The position numbers and the translations under genes were made by a program. This document shows, one piece after another, positions 19,097 through 28,487 of a stretch of 64,000 nucleotides of DNA. The notes under the pieces were generated by a model. The model saw nothing but the letters and a program-made list of their open reading frames with translations, was not told where the DNA came from and searched no databases. How positions within the stretch are numbered: the first letter of the stretch is position 1; every line of letters starts with the position of its first letter. Source of the stretch: DSYU01 sp964437595 (lineage in GTDB: Bacteria; Chloroflexota; Anaerolineae; Anaerolineales; Anaerolineaceae); contig CAYTHO010000002.1 of assembly GCA_964437595.1 (NCBI GenBank), positions 109,452 through 173,451 of the forward strand, read 5' to 3'.

Positions 19097-20549
19097 GCCC
19101 ACCATATATGAGTTGTCCGTTCCCGGGCGCGTGGGAACCCGTTTTCCAGAACCAGATGTTCCTATGGCGCCTTTACCCGAAGGGCTGGTGAGAGATGATC
19201 TGAATTTCCCCGAAGTCTCCGAAATGGGCGTGATCCGCCACTTCACCCATCTATCTCGGCTCAATTACAGCATCGACAGCGGCCTGTATCCTCTGGGTTC
19301 ATGCACGATGAAATACAATCCACGCGTTAATGAGGAAGCTGCCCGCCTGCCAGGCTTTGCATTCACGCACCCGCTGCAGCCTATTGAGACAATCCAGGGC
19401 AATTTGCTTGTGATGTACGAACTTCAGGAAATGCTCAAGGAAATCAGCGGTTTTGCTGGAATTTCTTTACAACCCGCTGCTGGGGCGCATGGCGAACTAA
19501 CCGGCGTACTGATCATTCGTGCTTACCACCAGTCACGCGGCGATACCAACCGGACGCGGATCATCATCCCCGATTCGGCGCACGGCACGAATCCCGCTTC
19601 CTCGGCCATGAGCGGTTTCGATGTCGTAACAGTCCGCTCTGACTCGGATGGCAATGTTGACCTTGAAGCGCTGCGAGCGATGTGCGATGACCATTTGGCT
19701 GGCATTATGCTCACGAACCCGAACACCCTCGGCCTATTCGATTGCAATATCGTTGAAGTAATCGGACTGGTACACCAGGCCGGCGGTCTGGTGTACGGCG
19801 ATGGAGCGAACCTGAACGCCCTGCTGGGCATCGCGCGCCCAGGCGACCTGGAAATTGATGTAATGCACTTTAACCTGCATAAAACTTTTTCAACTCCACA
19901 CGGCGGAGGCGGCCCTGGCTCTGGGCCGGTGGGTGTGGCGAAACACCTGGTTGATTTTTTGCCAGGCCCCATCGTGGAAGTGATCGAGGAAGGTGCAGAT
20001 GAAACCGCTCCACTATACGGCCTGGTTACCCCAGCACAAACGGTTGGGCGAGTGAAATCCTTCTACGGTCATTTTGGCATGATCGTGCGCGCGTTTACCT
20101 ATATCGCCATGCAGGGGCCAGACGGCCTGCGTAAAGTTGCTGAACACGCAGTGCTCAATGCCAATTATCTGATGGCCAGGCTCAAAGAAACGTACCATCT
20201 GGCGTATGATCGCACCTGCATGCATGAGTGCGTTTTCGAAGGTCAATGGGCAGATGCGCCCGGCATCCATGCTCTGGATATCTCCAAACGATTGATGGAT
20301 TACGATTTCCACCCACCGACGAACTACTTCCCGCTCATCGTTCATGAGGCATTGATGATTGAGCCTACTGAGACGGAGAGCAAGGAAACCCTGGACGCAT
20401 TCGCCGATGCGATGATCAAGATTGCTGAAGAAGCGCGAACCGAGCCAAACCTCTTACAGGAAGCGCCGCATAACACACCGGTCAGCAGGTTAGACGAAGT
20501 GAAAGCTGCCCGAGACCTGGTTCTCTGCTGCTGGCTGCCCGAAGGTTAA
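19089..20549 (+). CDS. gcvPB: Glycine dehydrogenase (decarboxylating) subunit 2
   Basis: Catalytic half of the split P protein (486 residues). K265 in FNLHKTFSTPHGGGG is the PLP Schiff-base lysine, followed by the conserved glycine-rich loop. The start at 19089 overlaps gcvPA by eight bases, with GAGAGG as the likely ribosome site. No gcvT follows: the T protein is encoded about 32 kb away as a fusion to SHMT (50670). A clear terminator ends the operon. Confidence 0.97.
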   Translation: MTEPTIYELSVPGRVGTRFPEPDVPMAPLPEGLVRDDLNFPEVSEMGVIRHFTHLSRLNYSIDSGLYPLGSCTMKYNPRVNEEAARLPGFAFTHPLQPIETIQGNLLVMYELQEMLKEISGFAGISLQPAAGAHGELTGVLIIRAYHQSRGDTNRTRIIIPDSAHGTNPASSAMSGFDVVTVRSDSDGNVDLEALRAMCDDHLAGIMLTNPNTLGLFDCNIVEVIGLVHQAGGLVYGDGANLNALLGIARPGDLEIDVMHFNLHKTFSTPHGGGGPGSGPVGVAKHLVDFLPGPIVEVIEEGADETAPLYGLVTPAQTVGRVKSFYGHFGMIVRAFTYIAMQGPDGLRKVAEHAVLNANYLMARLKETYHLAYDRTCMHECVFEGQWADAPGIHALDISKRLMDYDFHPPTNYFPLIVHEALMIEPTETESKETLDAFADAMIKIAEEARTEPNLLQEAPHNTPVSRLDEVKAARDLVLCCWLPEG

Positions 20550-20569
20550 CAAAAAGTCCTTACATCCCA

Positions 20570-20609
20570 GGAGCGTTTTGGTACAAAATGCCAAAGCGCT
20601 CCTTTTTTT
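20570..20609 (+). terminator. Terminator of the gcv operon
   Basis: GGAGCGTTTTGG (20570-20581) pairs with CCAAAGCGCTCC (20591-20602) with one wobble, followed by seven T residues. Confidence 0.92.
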
Positions 20610-20643
20610 GTATTTTTTTAGTTTTTTGTTAATTGAATGACGG

Positions 20644-20672
20644 TTGCGTTTTCATTGCGGAAGTTGGATAAT
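20644..20672 (+). promoter_or_regulatory. Promoter of the Flp pilin gene
   Basis: TTGCGT at 20644-20649, a 17-base spacer, and GATAAT at 20667-20672. It lies between the gcv terminator and the pilin start. Confidence 0.55.
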
Positions 20673-20747
20673 AGTTATTAGTTGTTGGGGATAACCTGAG
20701 TAAACCCGGGAATTACAACGAGTCTTTCCAGAAAGGAGGTGATAACC

Positions 20748-20894
20748 ATGGCAGCATCCCGAAAAGAGACTGGTCAGGGCCTTGTTGAGTACGCTCTAAT
20801 TCTTGTTCTTGTTGCGCTTATTGTAATTGTTATACTAGCTCTGCTCGGGCCGGCAATCGGCAATATCTTTAGCAATGTCATGAACCTGATTTAA
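20748..20894 (+). CDS. Flp/Fap-type (type IVb) pilin, 48 residues
   Basis: Small secreted structural protein. A short basic leader with RKETGQGLVEYALILVLVAL gives the Flp signature: a prepilin-peptidase-type junction before GLVEYALIL, then one long hydrophobic helix and the tail GNIFSNVMNLI. Processing would occur at the Gly in front of the hydrophobic stretch. A near-complete anti-16S match, AAAGGAGGTGAT, lies just before the ATG, suggesting heavy translation. The gene has its own promoter and a terminator-like hairpin, so it appears monocistronic. No Tad/Cpa assembly gene or prepilin peptidase is in the window. Confidence 0.88.
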   Translation: MAASRKETGQGLVEYALILVLVALIVIVILALLGPAIGNIFSNVMNLI

Positions 20895-20928
20895 TCGCTT
20901 GAGTGATAATACGCAACCATATTGATTG

Positions 20929-20960
20929 GAGGGTTTGGCCACACTATATGCCAAACCCTC
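20929..20960 (+). terminator. Hairpin after the pilin gene
   Basis: GAGGGTTTGGC (20929-20939) and GCCAAACCCTC (20950-20960) form an 11-bp perfect stem with a 10-base loop. The T-run is poor (TGCAATTT). Confidence 0.65.
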
Positions 20961-21097
20961 TGCAATTTACGAAAAGTGATGTATTTCTTGTCATTTCCGG
21001 CAATTTTTACTTTACTTCCTGGTAAAATTGGAATTACATAATATTAGACTGGGAACGTCAGTCACACACAACCACTTGAGAAAAGCGTTAAAAAGAT

Positions 21098-21637
21098 ATG
21101 ATGATGAAACTAGACCAACTCGATAAAGAAATCATTGATCTATTGACGAAAGATGGACGGATGTCCTGCGCTGAAATTGCCCGGGCTATTGGAACGGTTT
21201 CAGAGCGCTCGGTTCGCTACCGCCTGGAAAAATTGTTGGAAGAGGATATAATTCGAATTAACGCTACACCCGTGCCGCAGTCATTAGGCTATTCTGTTGT
21301 AGCAGATGTATTTATTGAGGTTGAAGTAGGCCAGGTTCTAGAAATTGCCCGAAAAATTGCCATGTACGAAAATGTATCGTACGTGGCCTGTTCTACAGGT
21401 GAATCGGACATCAGCATCCAGATCATCACACAGAATAATCGGGAGCTGTACGAATTCGTGACAGAGGTGCTTGGGAAAATCCCGGGGGTCCGTAAAACAA
21501 CAACCTCAATGGTGCCCTTTATCGTCAAAGACATTGAACAATGGCGAATACCTTCTTCTACATTCCGTGATTCACGTCCGGAACCAGAAGATCAACCGGT
21601 CCTGGAGGGTAAGGCGCGCGTTCGCGAACACAATTAA
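21098..21637 (+). CDS. Lrp/AsnC family transcriptional regulator
   Basis: A 179-residue DNA-binding protein. The N-terminal AsnC-type winged helix (LDQLDKEIIDLLTKDGRMS ... SVRYRLEKL, about residues 5-60) is followed by a RAM-like alpha/beta ligand or oligomerisation domain (about 70-150), and a charged tail of about 30 residues that is longer than in typical Lrp proteins. Three consecutive ATG codons (21098, 21101, 21104) leave the start ambiguous. Ligand and targets are unknown; proximity to the glycine cleavage operon makes an amino acid plausible but is only suggestive. Confidence 0.88.
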   Translation: MMMKLDQLDKEIIDLLTKDGRMSCAEIARAIGTVSERSVRYRLEKLLEEDIIRINATPVPQSLGYSVVADVFIEVEVGQVLEIARKIAMYENVSYVACSTGESDISIQIITQNNRELYEFVTEVLGKIPGVRKTTTSMVPFIVKDIEQWRIPSSTFRDSRPEPEDQPVLEGKARVREHN

Positions 21638-21666
21638 TTTTTAGCATAGGGGGCGAAGGAGGCAAT

Positions 21667-22209
21667 ATGAGACTCGAAGGAATAAAAGTCGTTTACCTCG
21701 TTGATGACGGCTTTGAAGACCTCGAATTTTGGGTGCCGGTTATGCGTTTGCGTGAGGAAGGCGTCCGGGTAACGATTGCTGGCCCTAAAGCAGGGGAAGT
21801 TTACCAGGGAAAACATGGCCTGGAGGCGACTGCCGATATCGGCTTTGAAGAAATGAACCCGCACTGGTATGACGCTGTCTTTGTTCCTGGTGGGTGGGCG
21901 CCTGACAAACTGCGCCGGTACGAGAGCGTTAAGCGCCTGGTAAAGGCCCTGTATGAGCAGCAAAAACCGGTGGGGATGATCTGCCACGCCGGGCTCGTTG
22001 GCATCAGCGCAGGCATTGTAAAGGGCCATGATGCGACTGGCAGCGAAGGTATTAAAGATGATTTGATCAACGCAGGGGCAAAATGGCGCGACGAAAGCGC
22101 CTTCCGCAGCGGCTGTATTATCTGGGGCCGGGTTGTGCCGGATATTCCTAATTACTGCCGCGAGCTGGTCGCTGCACTCGTTGAAGAAAAAGAACGATTG
22201 ATCAAATAA
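21667..22209 (+). CDS. DJ-1/PfpI family protein
   Basis: A 180-residue class I glutamine amidotransferase-like protein. C106 in MICHAGLVG occupies the nucleophile elbow and E17 (GFEDLE) matches the conserved glutamate of the family. YDAVFVPGGWAP provides the other core loop. Members act as glyoxalases/deglycases, chaperones or peptidases, and this one cannot be assigned further. A strong ribosome site, GAAGGAGG, precedes ATG 21667, which is 29 bases after the Lrp gene. Confidence 0.88.
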   Translation: MRLEGIKVVYLVDDGFEDLEFWVPVMRLREEGVRVTIAGPKAGEVYQGKHGLEATADIGFEEMNPHWYDAVFVPGGWAPDKLRRYESVKRLVKALYEQQKPVGMICHAGLVGISAGIVKGHDATGSEGIKDDLINAGAKWRDESAFRSGCIIWGRVVPDIPNYCRELVAALVEEKERLIK

Positions 22210-22228
22210 GTTACCTCCGAGTCTTGCA

Positions 22229-23389
22229 TTGGAATCTATCCCAGATTTTTCGAATCGCCGGAATTTTCCTGGCACGTTAGACAACAGCTTTGATATTATC
22301 CTGCGAAGGGTAGATGACCTGGAGAAAATTCCGGCTCTTCTCTTCGCAGTACTACTTTTCCTGGTTGCCATCCCCCCCACCCTGGGCCGCTGGGAATGGA
22401 CGATTGGCCTATGGGTTTTCTTCCTCGGCGACTGGCTGCTGCTGGCCCTGCTTCCACGCTTCGGGCGTTCTTTCGGCAACGCAAAGCCACCCACCCTAAT
22501 CCTGGCGGTCATGCGTATGGTTTTTGCGTTTCTACCCTTCCCCATTGCGGCTGCCTTGCAGGCCGCGGGCACACTGCTGGTGGTGGTTGGGTTCTGGATC
22601 GAGCCATTCCGCCTGGCTGTCACCCGGCAGTCTCTCTACTCGCCAAAACTCAAACCAGGGAATCCGGTTCGCATTGTACACCTCGGCGATCTGCATATTG
22701 AACGCATCACCCAACGGGAACGCAAGCTCAACAAGCTTATCGAAGAATTGAAACCAGACCTGATTCTGTTCTCTGGAGATGTGCTCAACCTTTCCTACCT
22801 GGAGGATCCCGTGGCACAGCAAGATGCACGTACAATCCTGGCTGAGTGGAAAGCGCCTCACGGCGTTTGCATGGTGACCGGCAGTCCAGCGGTAGACCTG
22901 GACCACGTTTTTCCGAAGTTGGTGGAAGGAATGGAGAACTTGCGCTGGCTGCGAGATCAGCGAGTGACGGTTAATATCAACGGTCAGGTCATCGATATTA
23001 TTGGATTGACCTGCTCCCATAAACCTTTCGAAGATGCCCCTCGCCTGCAGAAAGTCTTGGACGGGGCTTCTGGAAATGGTGCGAGAGGAAACTTCACCGT
23101 TTTACTCTACCACACCCCCGACCTGGCCCCTAACGCCGCCAACACTGGCAAGATTGACCTGCAGTTGTCCGGACACACGCACGGGGGGCAGATCCGCTTA
23201 CCGGGTTTCGGCGCGCTGTTCGCCGCGTCGCTGTATGGCAAGCGTTTTGAGTCGGGGCGCCGCTCCGTTGGAGATCTAACCGTTTACGTTACCCGCGGCA
23301 TCGGGCTGGAAGGGAAAGCCGCCCCCCGCGTGCGCTTCCTCTGCCCGCCAGAAATCATCCTATGGGAAATAAACGGATCAGAAAAATAG
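22229..23389 (+). CDS. Membrane metallophosphoesterase with degenerate metal motif
   Basis: A 386-residue protein. Three or four hydrophobic segments lie in residues about 35-130, followed by a calcineurin-like phosphoesterase domain (about 150-385) of the YkuE/YaeI type. DLHIE, FSGDVLN and SGHTHGGQIRLP are present. The usual GNHD motif reads GSPAV (in CMVTGSPAVDLDHV), so the conserved Asn and His are missing. The frame opens with TTG at 22229; no better start is visible before the first membrane segment, so the exact start is uncertain. Substrate unknown. It may be inactive or have altered metal use. Confidence 0.8.
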   Translation: MESIPDFSNRRNFPGTLDNSFDIILRRVDDLEKIPALLFAVLLFLVAIPPTLGRWEWTIGLWVFFLGDWLLLALLPRFGRSFGNAKPPTLILAVMRMVFAFLPFPIAAALQAAGTLLVVVGFWIEPFRLAVTRQSLYSPKLKPGNPVRIVHLGDLHIERITQRERKLNKLIEELKPDLILFSGDVLNLSYLEDPVAQQDARTILAEWKAPHGVCMVTGSPAVDLDHVFPKLVEGMENLRWLRDQRVTVNINGQVIDIIGLTCSHKPFEDAPRLQKVLDGASGNGARGNFTVLLYHTPDLAPNAANTGKIDLQLSGHTHGGQIRLPGFGALFAASLYGKRFESGRRSVGDLTVYVTRGIGLEGKAAPRVRFLCPPEIILWEINGSEK

Positions 23390-23432
23390 AGCAACCGAAA
23401 AGAGAGCAATAACATACAGAAGAAAGGCATCT

Positions 23433-24884
23433 ATGACCGAAGCGAATCATCAACCAACGTATATCATCCGCCTGCGGGCAGTAGATAACCAGGCTGCCCA
23501 GCCTGGACTGACGATTATGCCACGCTTTGCACCAGACCAACCCGAGGTTGGGCAGCCTGGCAAGGAACCGGGCGATATTGTTTTGCAGCAGCAAGCGGAT
23601 GGCAGGCAAATCCTGATTGTCTCACTGGGGAAAGCCAGCCAATACTCTGCAGAAATGACCCGCCGAGGGGGAGGAAAACTGGGCAAATGGCTGGTCGACA
23701 ACGGCGCTCGTGAGGCGAGCATTAACCTGGATTCACTCAAGGAGCTTGCCAGTTCCGCTGAAGGTGACGCACAGGCACTGTTGGAGGGCATTGTCCTTGG
23801 TGCATATCGCTTCAGCCGCTACAAGAACAATGGCCCAGACGTTCGTGAGGTTTTCGTGAATGTAACTGGCGGCGCCAGCGCACAGGCAAACGCGGCGCTG
23901 GTACAGCAGGTCGAGATTGTCACCCGTTCGGTAACGATGGCTCGTGACCTCAGCCACGAACCGGCGAATGTTATCAACCCGCTGACCCTGGCCGAGCGCG
24001 CCCAACAGGTGGCGGAGCAGTCGGGGTTGAAATTCCGCGTACTCGATGACCGCCAGCTCCGCGAAATGGGAGCAGGCGCCATACTGGCGGTTGGGCAGGG
24101 CAGCCAGACGCCGCCGCGCATGATTATTATCGAATATCCTGGAAAGGATCCGGCGGCGCAGCCAATTGTACTGGTTGGCAAAGCTATTACCTTTGACACA
24201 GGCGGCTATTCGATCAAAACCACCGAAGGCATTGTAGGGATGAAATATGATAAATGCGGTGGAATCGATGTGCTTGCAACTCTTCAGGCCGCTGCGGCGC
24301 TCAAGCTGCCAACCCGGATTGTGGGGATCATCGCTGCTGCCGAGAATATGATTTCCGGCCAATCCTATCGCCCAGATGATATTATCACCTCGCTATCTGG
24401 AAAAACGGTGGAGATTATCAGCACCGATGCGGAAGGCCGTCTGGTGCTTGCAGACGCACTGACCTATGCCCAGCGTGAATATTCCCCACGGGCCATCATT
24501 GACCTGGCTACCCTTACCGGCGGCGTGGTTGTGGCGCTGGGCCGGGTCCGCGCGGGACTGCTTTCCAACAACGATGCGCTGGCAGATGCACTCTTCCAGG
24601 CTGGTGAGAAAACTGGCGAACGCTTGTGGCGGCTGCCGCTGGACGAAGATTACAGCAAAAATATGAAAGGAGATGACGCCGAATTGAAAAATTCGGGCGG
24701 GCGTGAAGGTCACGCCATCCTGGGTGGCGCCTTCCTCAAAGCCTTTATCGATAACGATACCCCCTGGGCGCATCTAGACATTGCCGGTGTAGCCGATACG
24801 CCCAAAGAACTTCCCTTCTCACCTAAAGGCGCCACGGGTTTTGGCATCCGGCTGCTGGTTGAGTATTTATCTTCCCTTCCGTGA
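23433..24884 (+). CDS. pepA: M17 leucyl aminopeptidase
   Basis: A 483-residue cytosolic dizinc or dimanganese aminopeptidase. The N-terminal macro-like domain (about 1-165) is followed by the catalytic domain with VGKAITFDTGG, YSIK, MKYDKCGG, STDAEGRLVLADAL and LATLTGG. All metal ligands seen in E. coli PepA are retained. Local differences from the usual motifs are VGKA for VGKG, KCGG for MCGA and STDAEGR for NTDAEGR. The ribosome site GAAAGG precedes ATG 23433. A strong bidirectional terminator separates it from convergent alaS. Confidence 0.93.
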   Translation: MTEANHQPTYIIRLRAVDNQAAQPGLTIMPRFAPDQPEVGQPGKEPGDIVLQQQADGRQILIVSLGKASQYSAEMTRRGGGKLGKWLVDNGAREASINLDSLKELASSAEGDAQALLEGIVLGAYRFSRYKNNGPDVREVFVNVTGGASAQANAALVQQVEIVTRSVTMARDLSHEPANVINPLTLAERAQQVAEQSGLKFRVLDDRQLREMGAGAILAVGQGSQTPPRMIIIEYPGKDPAAQPIVLVGKAITFDTGGYSIKTTEGIVGMKYDKCGGIDVLATLQAAAALKLPTRIVGIIAAAENMISGQSYRPDDIITSLSGKTVEIISTDAEGRLVLADALTYAQREYSPRAIIDLATLTGGVVVALGRVRAGLLSNNDALADALFQAGEKTGERLWRLPLDEDYSKNMKGDDAELKNSGGREGHAILGGAFLKAFIDNDTPWAHLDIAGVADTPKELPFSPKGATGFGIRLLVEYLSSLP

Positions 24885-24890
24885 TGAAAT

Positions 24891-24917
24891 AAGGAGCTGC
24901 GCGCGCAGCTCCTTTTT
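24891..24917. terminator. Bidirectional terminator between pepA and alaS
   Basis: AAGGAGCTGC (24891-24900) and GCAGCTCCTT (24905-24914) form a 10-bp perfect stem around GCGC. It is followed by TTTATT on the plus strand and lies two bases from the alaS stop. Confidence 0.88.
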
Positions 24918-24918
24918 A

Positions 24919-27654
24919 TTAGGATAGTTTTTCCTTCACATACTCTGGCGCTTTGTCCAGCGCTTCACCAAGTTTGCTGGCATCTTTACCACCGGCCTGG
25001 GCCAGGTTGGGGCGCCCACCGCCGCCGCCGCCAACTACCTGCGCCACGGCCTTTACCAGTTCGCCAGCGTGCAGGCCGCGTTTGACCAGATCGTCAGTCA
25101 CAGCGGCAATAATCACCGGGCGGTCCTCTGGCGCGGACGCTACTACCACCACTCCGCTGGGCCAGCGCTGGCGAAAGCGGTCGGTCATCGCGCGTAAGGT
25201 ATCGGCATCAGCATTCGGCACCAGCGCAGTCAGCACGGGAATGCCAGCTACGATGGGCACGTTCTCCAGCTTGCGGTTGAAATCCGCCGCGGCTAATTCC
25301 TGGCGCTGCTGCGCCATGCGTTTTCGGGATGTTTCCAGGTCTTCCTGAAGCTGCGCGACCTTATTGGGCACTTCTTCCACCGGGCTGGTCAGCAAGCCAG
25401 CGGCCTGTTTGAGTGCGCGGAAACGCCTCTGCACCACCTCGTACGCGCCTCGCCCAGTCACAGCTTCAATGCGGCGGACACCCGCCGCTGCGCTGCCTTC
25501 ACTGACAATCAGAAATAGACCAACATCGGCAGTCTCGCTCAGGTGCGTCCCGCCGCATAATTCGTAGGATATGGCTTCGTTTGACCCGATCGTGACTGTA
25601 CGCACTACTTCGCCGTATTTCTCGCCGAAGAGCGCCATTGCGCCCTCAGCCATGGCCTCATCGCGACCCTTGAAGCGAATGTCGATCGGATAGTTTTCCA
25701 GGATGGCACGGTTCACGCCCGCCTCTACCTGCTCGACCTGCTCAGGGGTCATCGACTCGGGATGTGTAAAATCAAAGCGCAGGCGGTCCGGGGCTACCAG
25801 CGAACCGGCCTGGCGGGCGTGCTCGCCCAGCACAGCTTGCAGTTCGGCATGCAGCAAGTGTGTGGCGGTATGATTGCGCATGATATCGCGCCTGCGCCTT
25901 CCATCTACCGCAGCGATCACTGCGTCGCCAACCCGCGGCGTACCCTTCACCACCGTGCCTACGTGTGACACAACCCCGGCAGCAGGCCGGCGGGTATCAT
26001 CGATGCGCACTTCCCAACGCGGCTCGCGGATGGATACAATCGTCCCGGTATCCGCCACCTGCCCCCCCGACTCGACGTAAAAACTGGTCTTCGGGATGAT
26101 TAACTCAATTTTATCGCCTTCACACGCTTCTTGCTGCGAAACTCCATTGGAGACAATCGCCAGCAGTTCGCCTTCCATTTCATACCCGGCATAAGGGTCG
26201 TAAACGACCCCCTGGGCATCGATTTTTCCTTCCGCCTGGAGATTCTCCAAAATTCCACGATAAACGTCTACATCCTCGCCGCCCAGCGGGCCGAAGGCTT
26301 TGCCACCACCCGAAGCAATGCGGTGTTTCTTCATGGCCTCCACAAAACCCGCTTCTTCCACTTTAAGACCCTGCTCCTGCAGAACATCGCGGGTTAGTTC
26401 CAGCGGCAATCCGTGCGTGGCGTACAGATCAAAAGCTTTTCCACCATCCAGAGTATCCATCCCCTGCGCGCGCATAGCAATAAGCAGATCGTTTAGCTCG
26501 CCCAATCCACCTTCAACTGTGCGTTTGAAGGCCTCCTCCTCACGCGTCAGGCTGGAAAGGATGGCGCTGCGGTTTTTGATCAGTTCAGGGAAGAAGGCAC
26601 CATACTCGCGCACAACCACCTCAGCTATTTTTGCCATGAAAGGCGTATCCAGCCCGATTTTTGAACCAAACCGTGCGGCGCGGCGAATAATCATACGGCA
26701 GACGTAATTTCGGCCAGTATTGCCCGGCACCACGCCATCAGCGATGAGGAAGGCCGCCGCCCGGCTGTGGTCGGCAATCACCCGGTAAGGGGTGAAGTTA
26801 TCATCAACCTGTTCAGAAGTATGCCCGGATAACTTTTGGGTCTCCTCAATCAGCGGCCAGAGCAGGTCCGTGCGGTAGTTCGAGTTCACCCCTTGCAGCA
26901 GTGAAACGATACGTTCAAAGCCCATGCCAGTATCCACATGCGTGGCCGGCAGCGGCTCGAGGTGGGTGGGACTAAAACGGTTATACTGCATGAATACCAG
27001 ATTCCAGATTTCCAGGTAGCGCTTGCAGTCACCATTGACACGGCAAACGTGCCCGGGAACACCCTTTTTATCGCAAGCATCTACGCCGCGGTCAATGTGA
27101 ATCTCCGAGCACGGCCCGCAGGGTCCGGTATCGGCCATCTCCCAGAAATTCTCCTTGCGACCGAAGGGCAGCACGTGATCCGCCACCATTCCGGGCTGGG
27201 CTTTCCAGAAGCTTTCCGCGTCGGTATCTGTTGGAATTTCGCCCTTCTCATCCTTGAAATAAGTGGCGTACAGGTTGGTCTTATCCAGTCCCCATACGGC
27301 AGTCAATAGTTCCCAGGCCCATCCAATGGCTTCTTTTTTATAATAATCGCCGAAAGACCAGTTGCCAAGCATTTCAAAGAAGGTATGGTGGGTATCATCC
27401 CTGCCCACATCCTCCAGGTCATTATGCTTTCCAGCAACACGCATGCATTTTTGCGAATTTACCGCACGCGTGTATGGGCGGTGATCCGTCCCCAGGAACA
27501 CATCCTTATACTGTACCATGCCCGCATTAGTAAAGAGCAGGGTCTGGTCGCCGCCTGGGACGAGCGAGGATGAAGGTACAAAGGTATGATCCTTGCCCTG
27601 GAAGAATTCAATAAACTGCTGACGGATTTCTGCACCGGATAATTTCTTAGACAT
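24919..27654 (-). CDS. alaS: Alanyl-tRNA synthetase
   Basis: A 911-residue class II synthetase that charges tRNA-Ala in the cytoplasm. The aminoacylation domain begins QQFIEFFQGKDHTFVPSSSL. The editing domain has HTATHLLH and CGGTHLSETADVG, the zinc-binding HxxxH and CxxxH set. The C-terminal DHHA1-like domain ends GGGGGGRPNLAQAGGKD. Length is normal. Transcription would start from the minus-strand promoter at 27687-27715. Confidence 0.98.
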   Translation of the reverse strand: MSKKLSGAEIRQQFIEFFQGKDHTFVPSSSLVPGGDQTLLFTNAGMVQYKDVFLGTDHRPYTRAVNSQKCMRVAGKHNDLEDVGRDDTHHTFFEMLGNWSFGDYYKKEAIGWAWELLTAVWGLDKTNLYATYFKDEKGEIPTDTDAESFWKAQPGMVADHVLPFGRKENFWEMADTGPCGPCSEIHIDRGVDACDKKGVPGHVCRVNGDCKRYLEIWNLVFMQYNRFSPTHLEPLPATHVDTGMGFERIVSLLQGVNSNYRTDLLWPLIEETQKLSGHTSEQVDDNFTPYRVIADHSRAAAFLIADGVVPGNTGRNYVCRMIIRRAARFGSKIGLDTPFMAKIAEVVVREYGAFFPELIKNRSAILSSLTREEEAFKRTVEGGLGELNDLLIAMRAQGMDTLDGGKAFDLYATHGLPLELTRDVLQEQGLKVEEAGFVEAMKKHRIASGGGKAFGPLGGEDVDVYRGILENLQAEGKIDAQGVVYDPYAGYEMEGELLAIVSNGVSQQEACEGDKIELIIPKTSFYVESGGQVADTGTIVSIREPRWEVRIDDTRRPAAGVVSHVGTVVKGTPRVGDAVIAAVDGRRRRDIMRNHTATHLLHAELQAVLGEHARQAGSLVAPDRLRFDFTHPESMTPEQVEQVEAGVNRAILENYPIDIRFKGRDEAMAEGAMALFGEKYGEVVRTVTIGSNEAISYELCGGTHLSETADVGLFLIVSEGSAAAGVRRIEAVTGRGAYEVVQRRFRALKQAAGLLTSPVEEVPNKVAQLQEDLETSRKRMAQQRQELAAADFNRKLENVPIVAGIPVLTALVPNADADTLRAMTDRFRQRWPSGVVVVASAPEDRPVIIAAVTDDLVKRGLHAGELVKAVAQVVGGGGGGRPNLAQAGGKDASKLGEALDKAPEYVKEKLS

Positions 27655-27686
27655 AATTTCTCCCTGTTATTTTCTAACCGTGTGGA

Positions 27687-27715
27687 ATTATACGATATAG
27701 CGAATGGAGAGGCAA
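27687..27715 (-). promoter_or_regulatory. alaS promoter
   Basis: Read on the minus strand: TTGCCT, 17-base spacer, TATAAT. It sits 33 bases upstream of the alaS ATG. Confidence 0.75.
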
Positions 27716-27763
27716 GAAGCGGGTTTAGAACCAGTAACAGAGTGCTCGTGGTAAAATCGGACT

Positions 27764-28381
27764 ATGCGCAACATCAATATCACACTTCTACTGGCTTTCC
27801 TTAGCATTCTCCAGATGCCAGCCTGCCAGGCTCGGCAGGAGCTGCTACCAACACCTACTACAATGGCAGCCACGAACACACCAGCCCCCACCGCCACAGT
27901 TACCTTTACACCCTTCCCTAGCCCAACTGAGCCCGTAAACACAGACACGCCCGAACCAACCCTTACTCCCACTCCGCTGCCGGGTATCGGCATAGGAACT
28001 GCGGATTCAATCGGGCTTCTTGCGGAGTTTTTCACCTTCACTCCCACTGAACCGGTCGATGGCCAGCCATCCCAAAAAGGGGTTTCGCAAAGCGGTTTTT
28101 CAAGCGTTATACTGATAGGCGAGCCCTACCTGACGCAAGCAGAACTGGTGGTGGATCTATCCGCAGAGGAAGAACCAGCCCTTACTGCTTACTGGATTGC
28201 ATTTCTTGAATATACTGCACATGGTAAAGAAGAAATAATGGAATGGGTGCGGGACAATTTCCGCGAAGCAGTAAAAAATGGAAATACCGAACAGACCTTT
28301 GGTAACATCCACATCACCATGCAAGTCAGTGGAGGGAACAGCCAGATATTCACATTGAAAGTGGTTCCAGCAGAGCGATAA
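27764..28381 (+). CDS. Putative lipoprotein with Thr/Pro-rich linker
   Basis: A 205-residue protein of unknown function. The signal peptide ends in a lipobox-like QMPAC, then about 50 residues are dominated by Thr and Pro with acidic residues, then a globular part from about residue 78 rich in beta-forming residues. No known domain is recognised. The -10-like TAAAAT at 27752-27757 sits six bases before the ATG and no ribosome site is present, so the message may be leaderless. It is divergent from alaS and followed by a second lipoprotein of the same layout. Confidence 0.7.
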   Translation: MRNINITLLLAFLSILQMPACQARQELLPTPTTMAATNTPAPTATVTFTPFPSPTEPVNTDTPEPTLTPTPLPGIGIGTADSIGLLAEFFTFTPTEPVDGQPSQKGVSQSGFSSVILIGEPYLTQAELVVDLSAEEEPALTAYWIAFLEYTAHGKEEIMEWVRDNFREAVKNGNTEQTFGNIHITMQVSGGNSQIFTLKVVPAER

Positions 28382-28487
28382 TCAAGGTGCGCGATCCATC
28401 CTGGGAATAAAGTGGAAGCAGTGTAGGCCTGGGAGGAGATTTTTGTGGATGGTTATTATTTAAGCGACAGTCTTAGGAGAGTAAACC

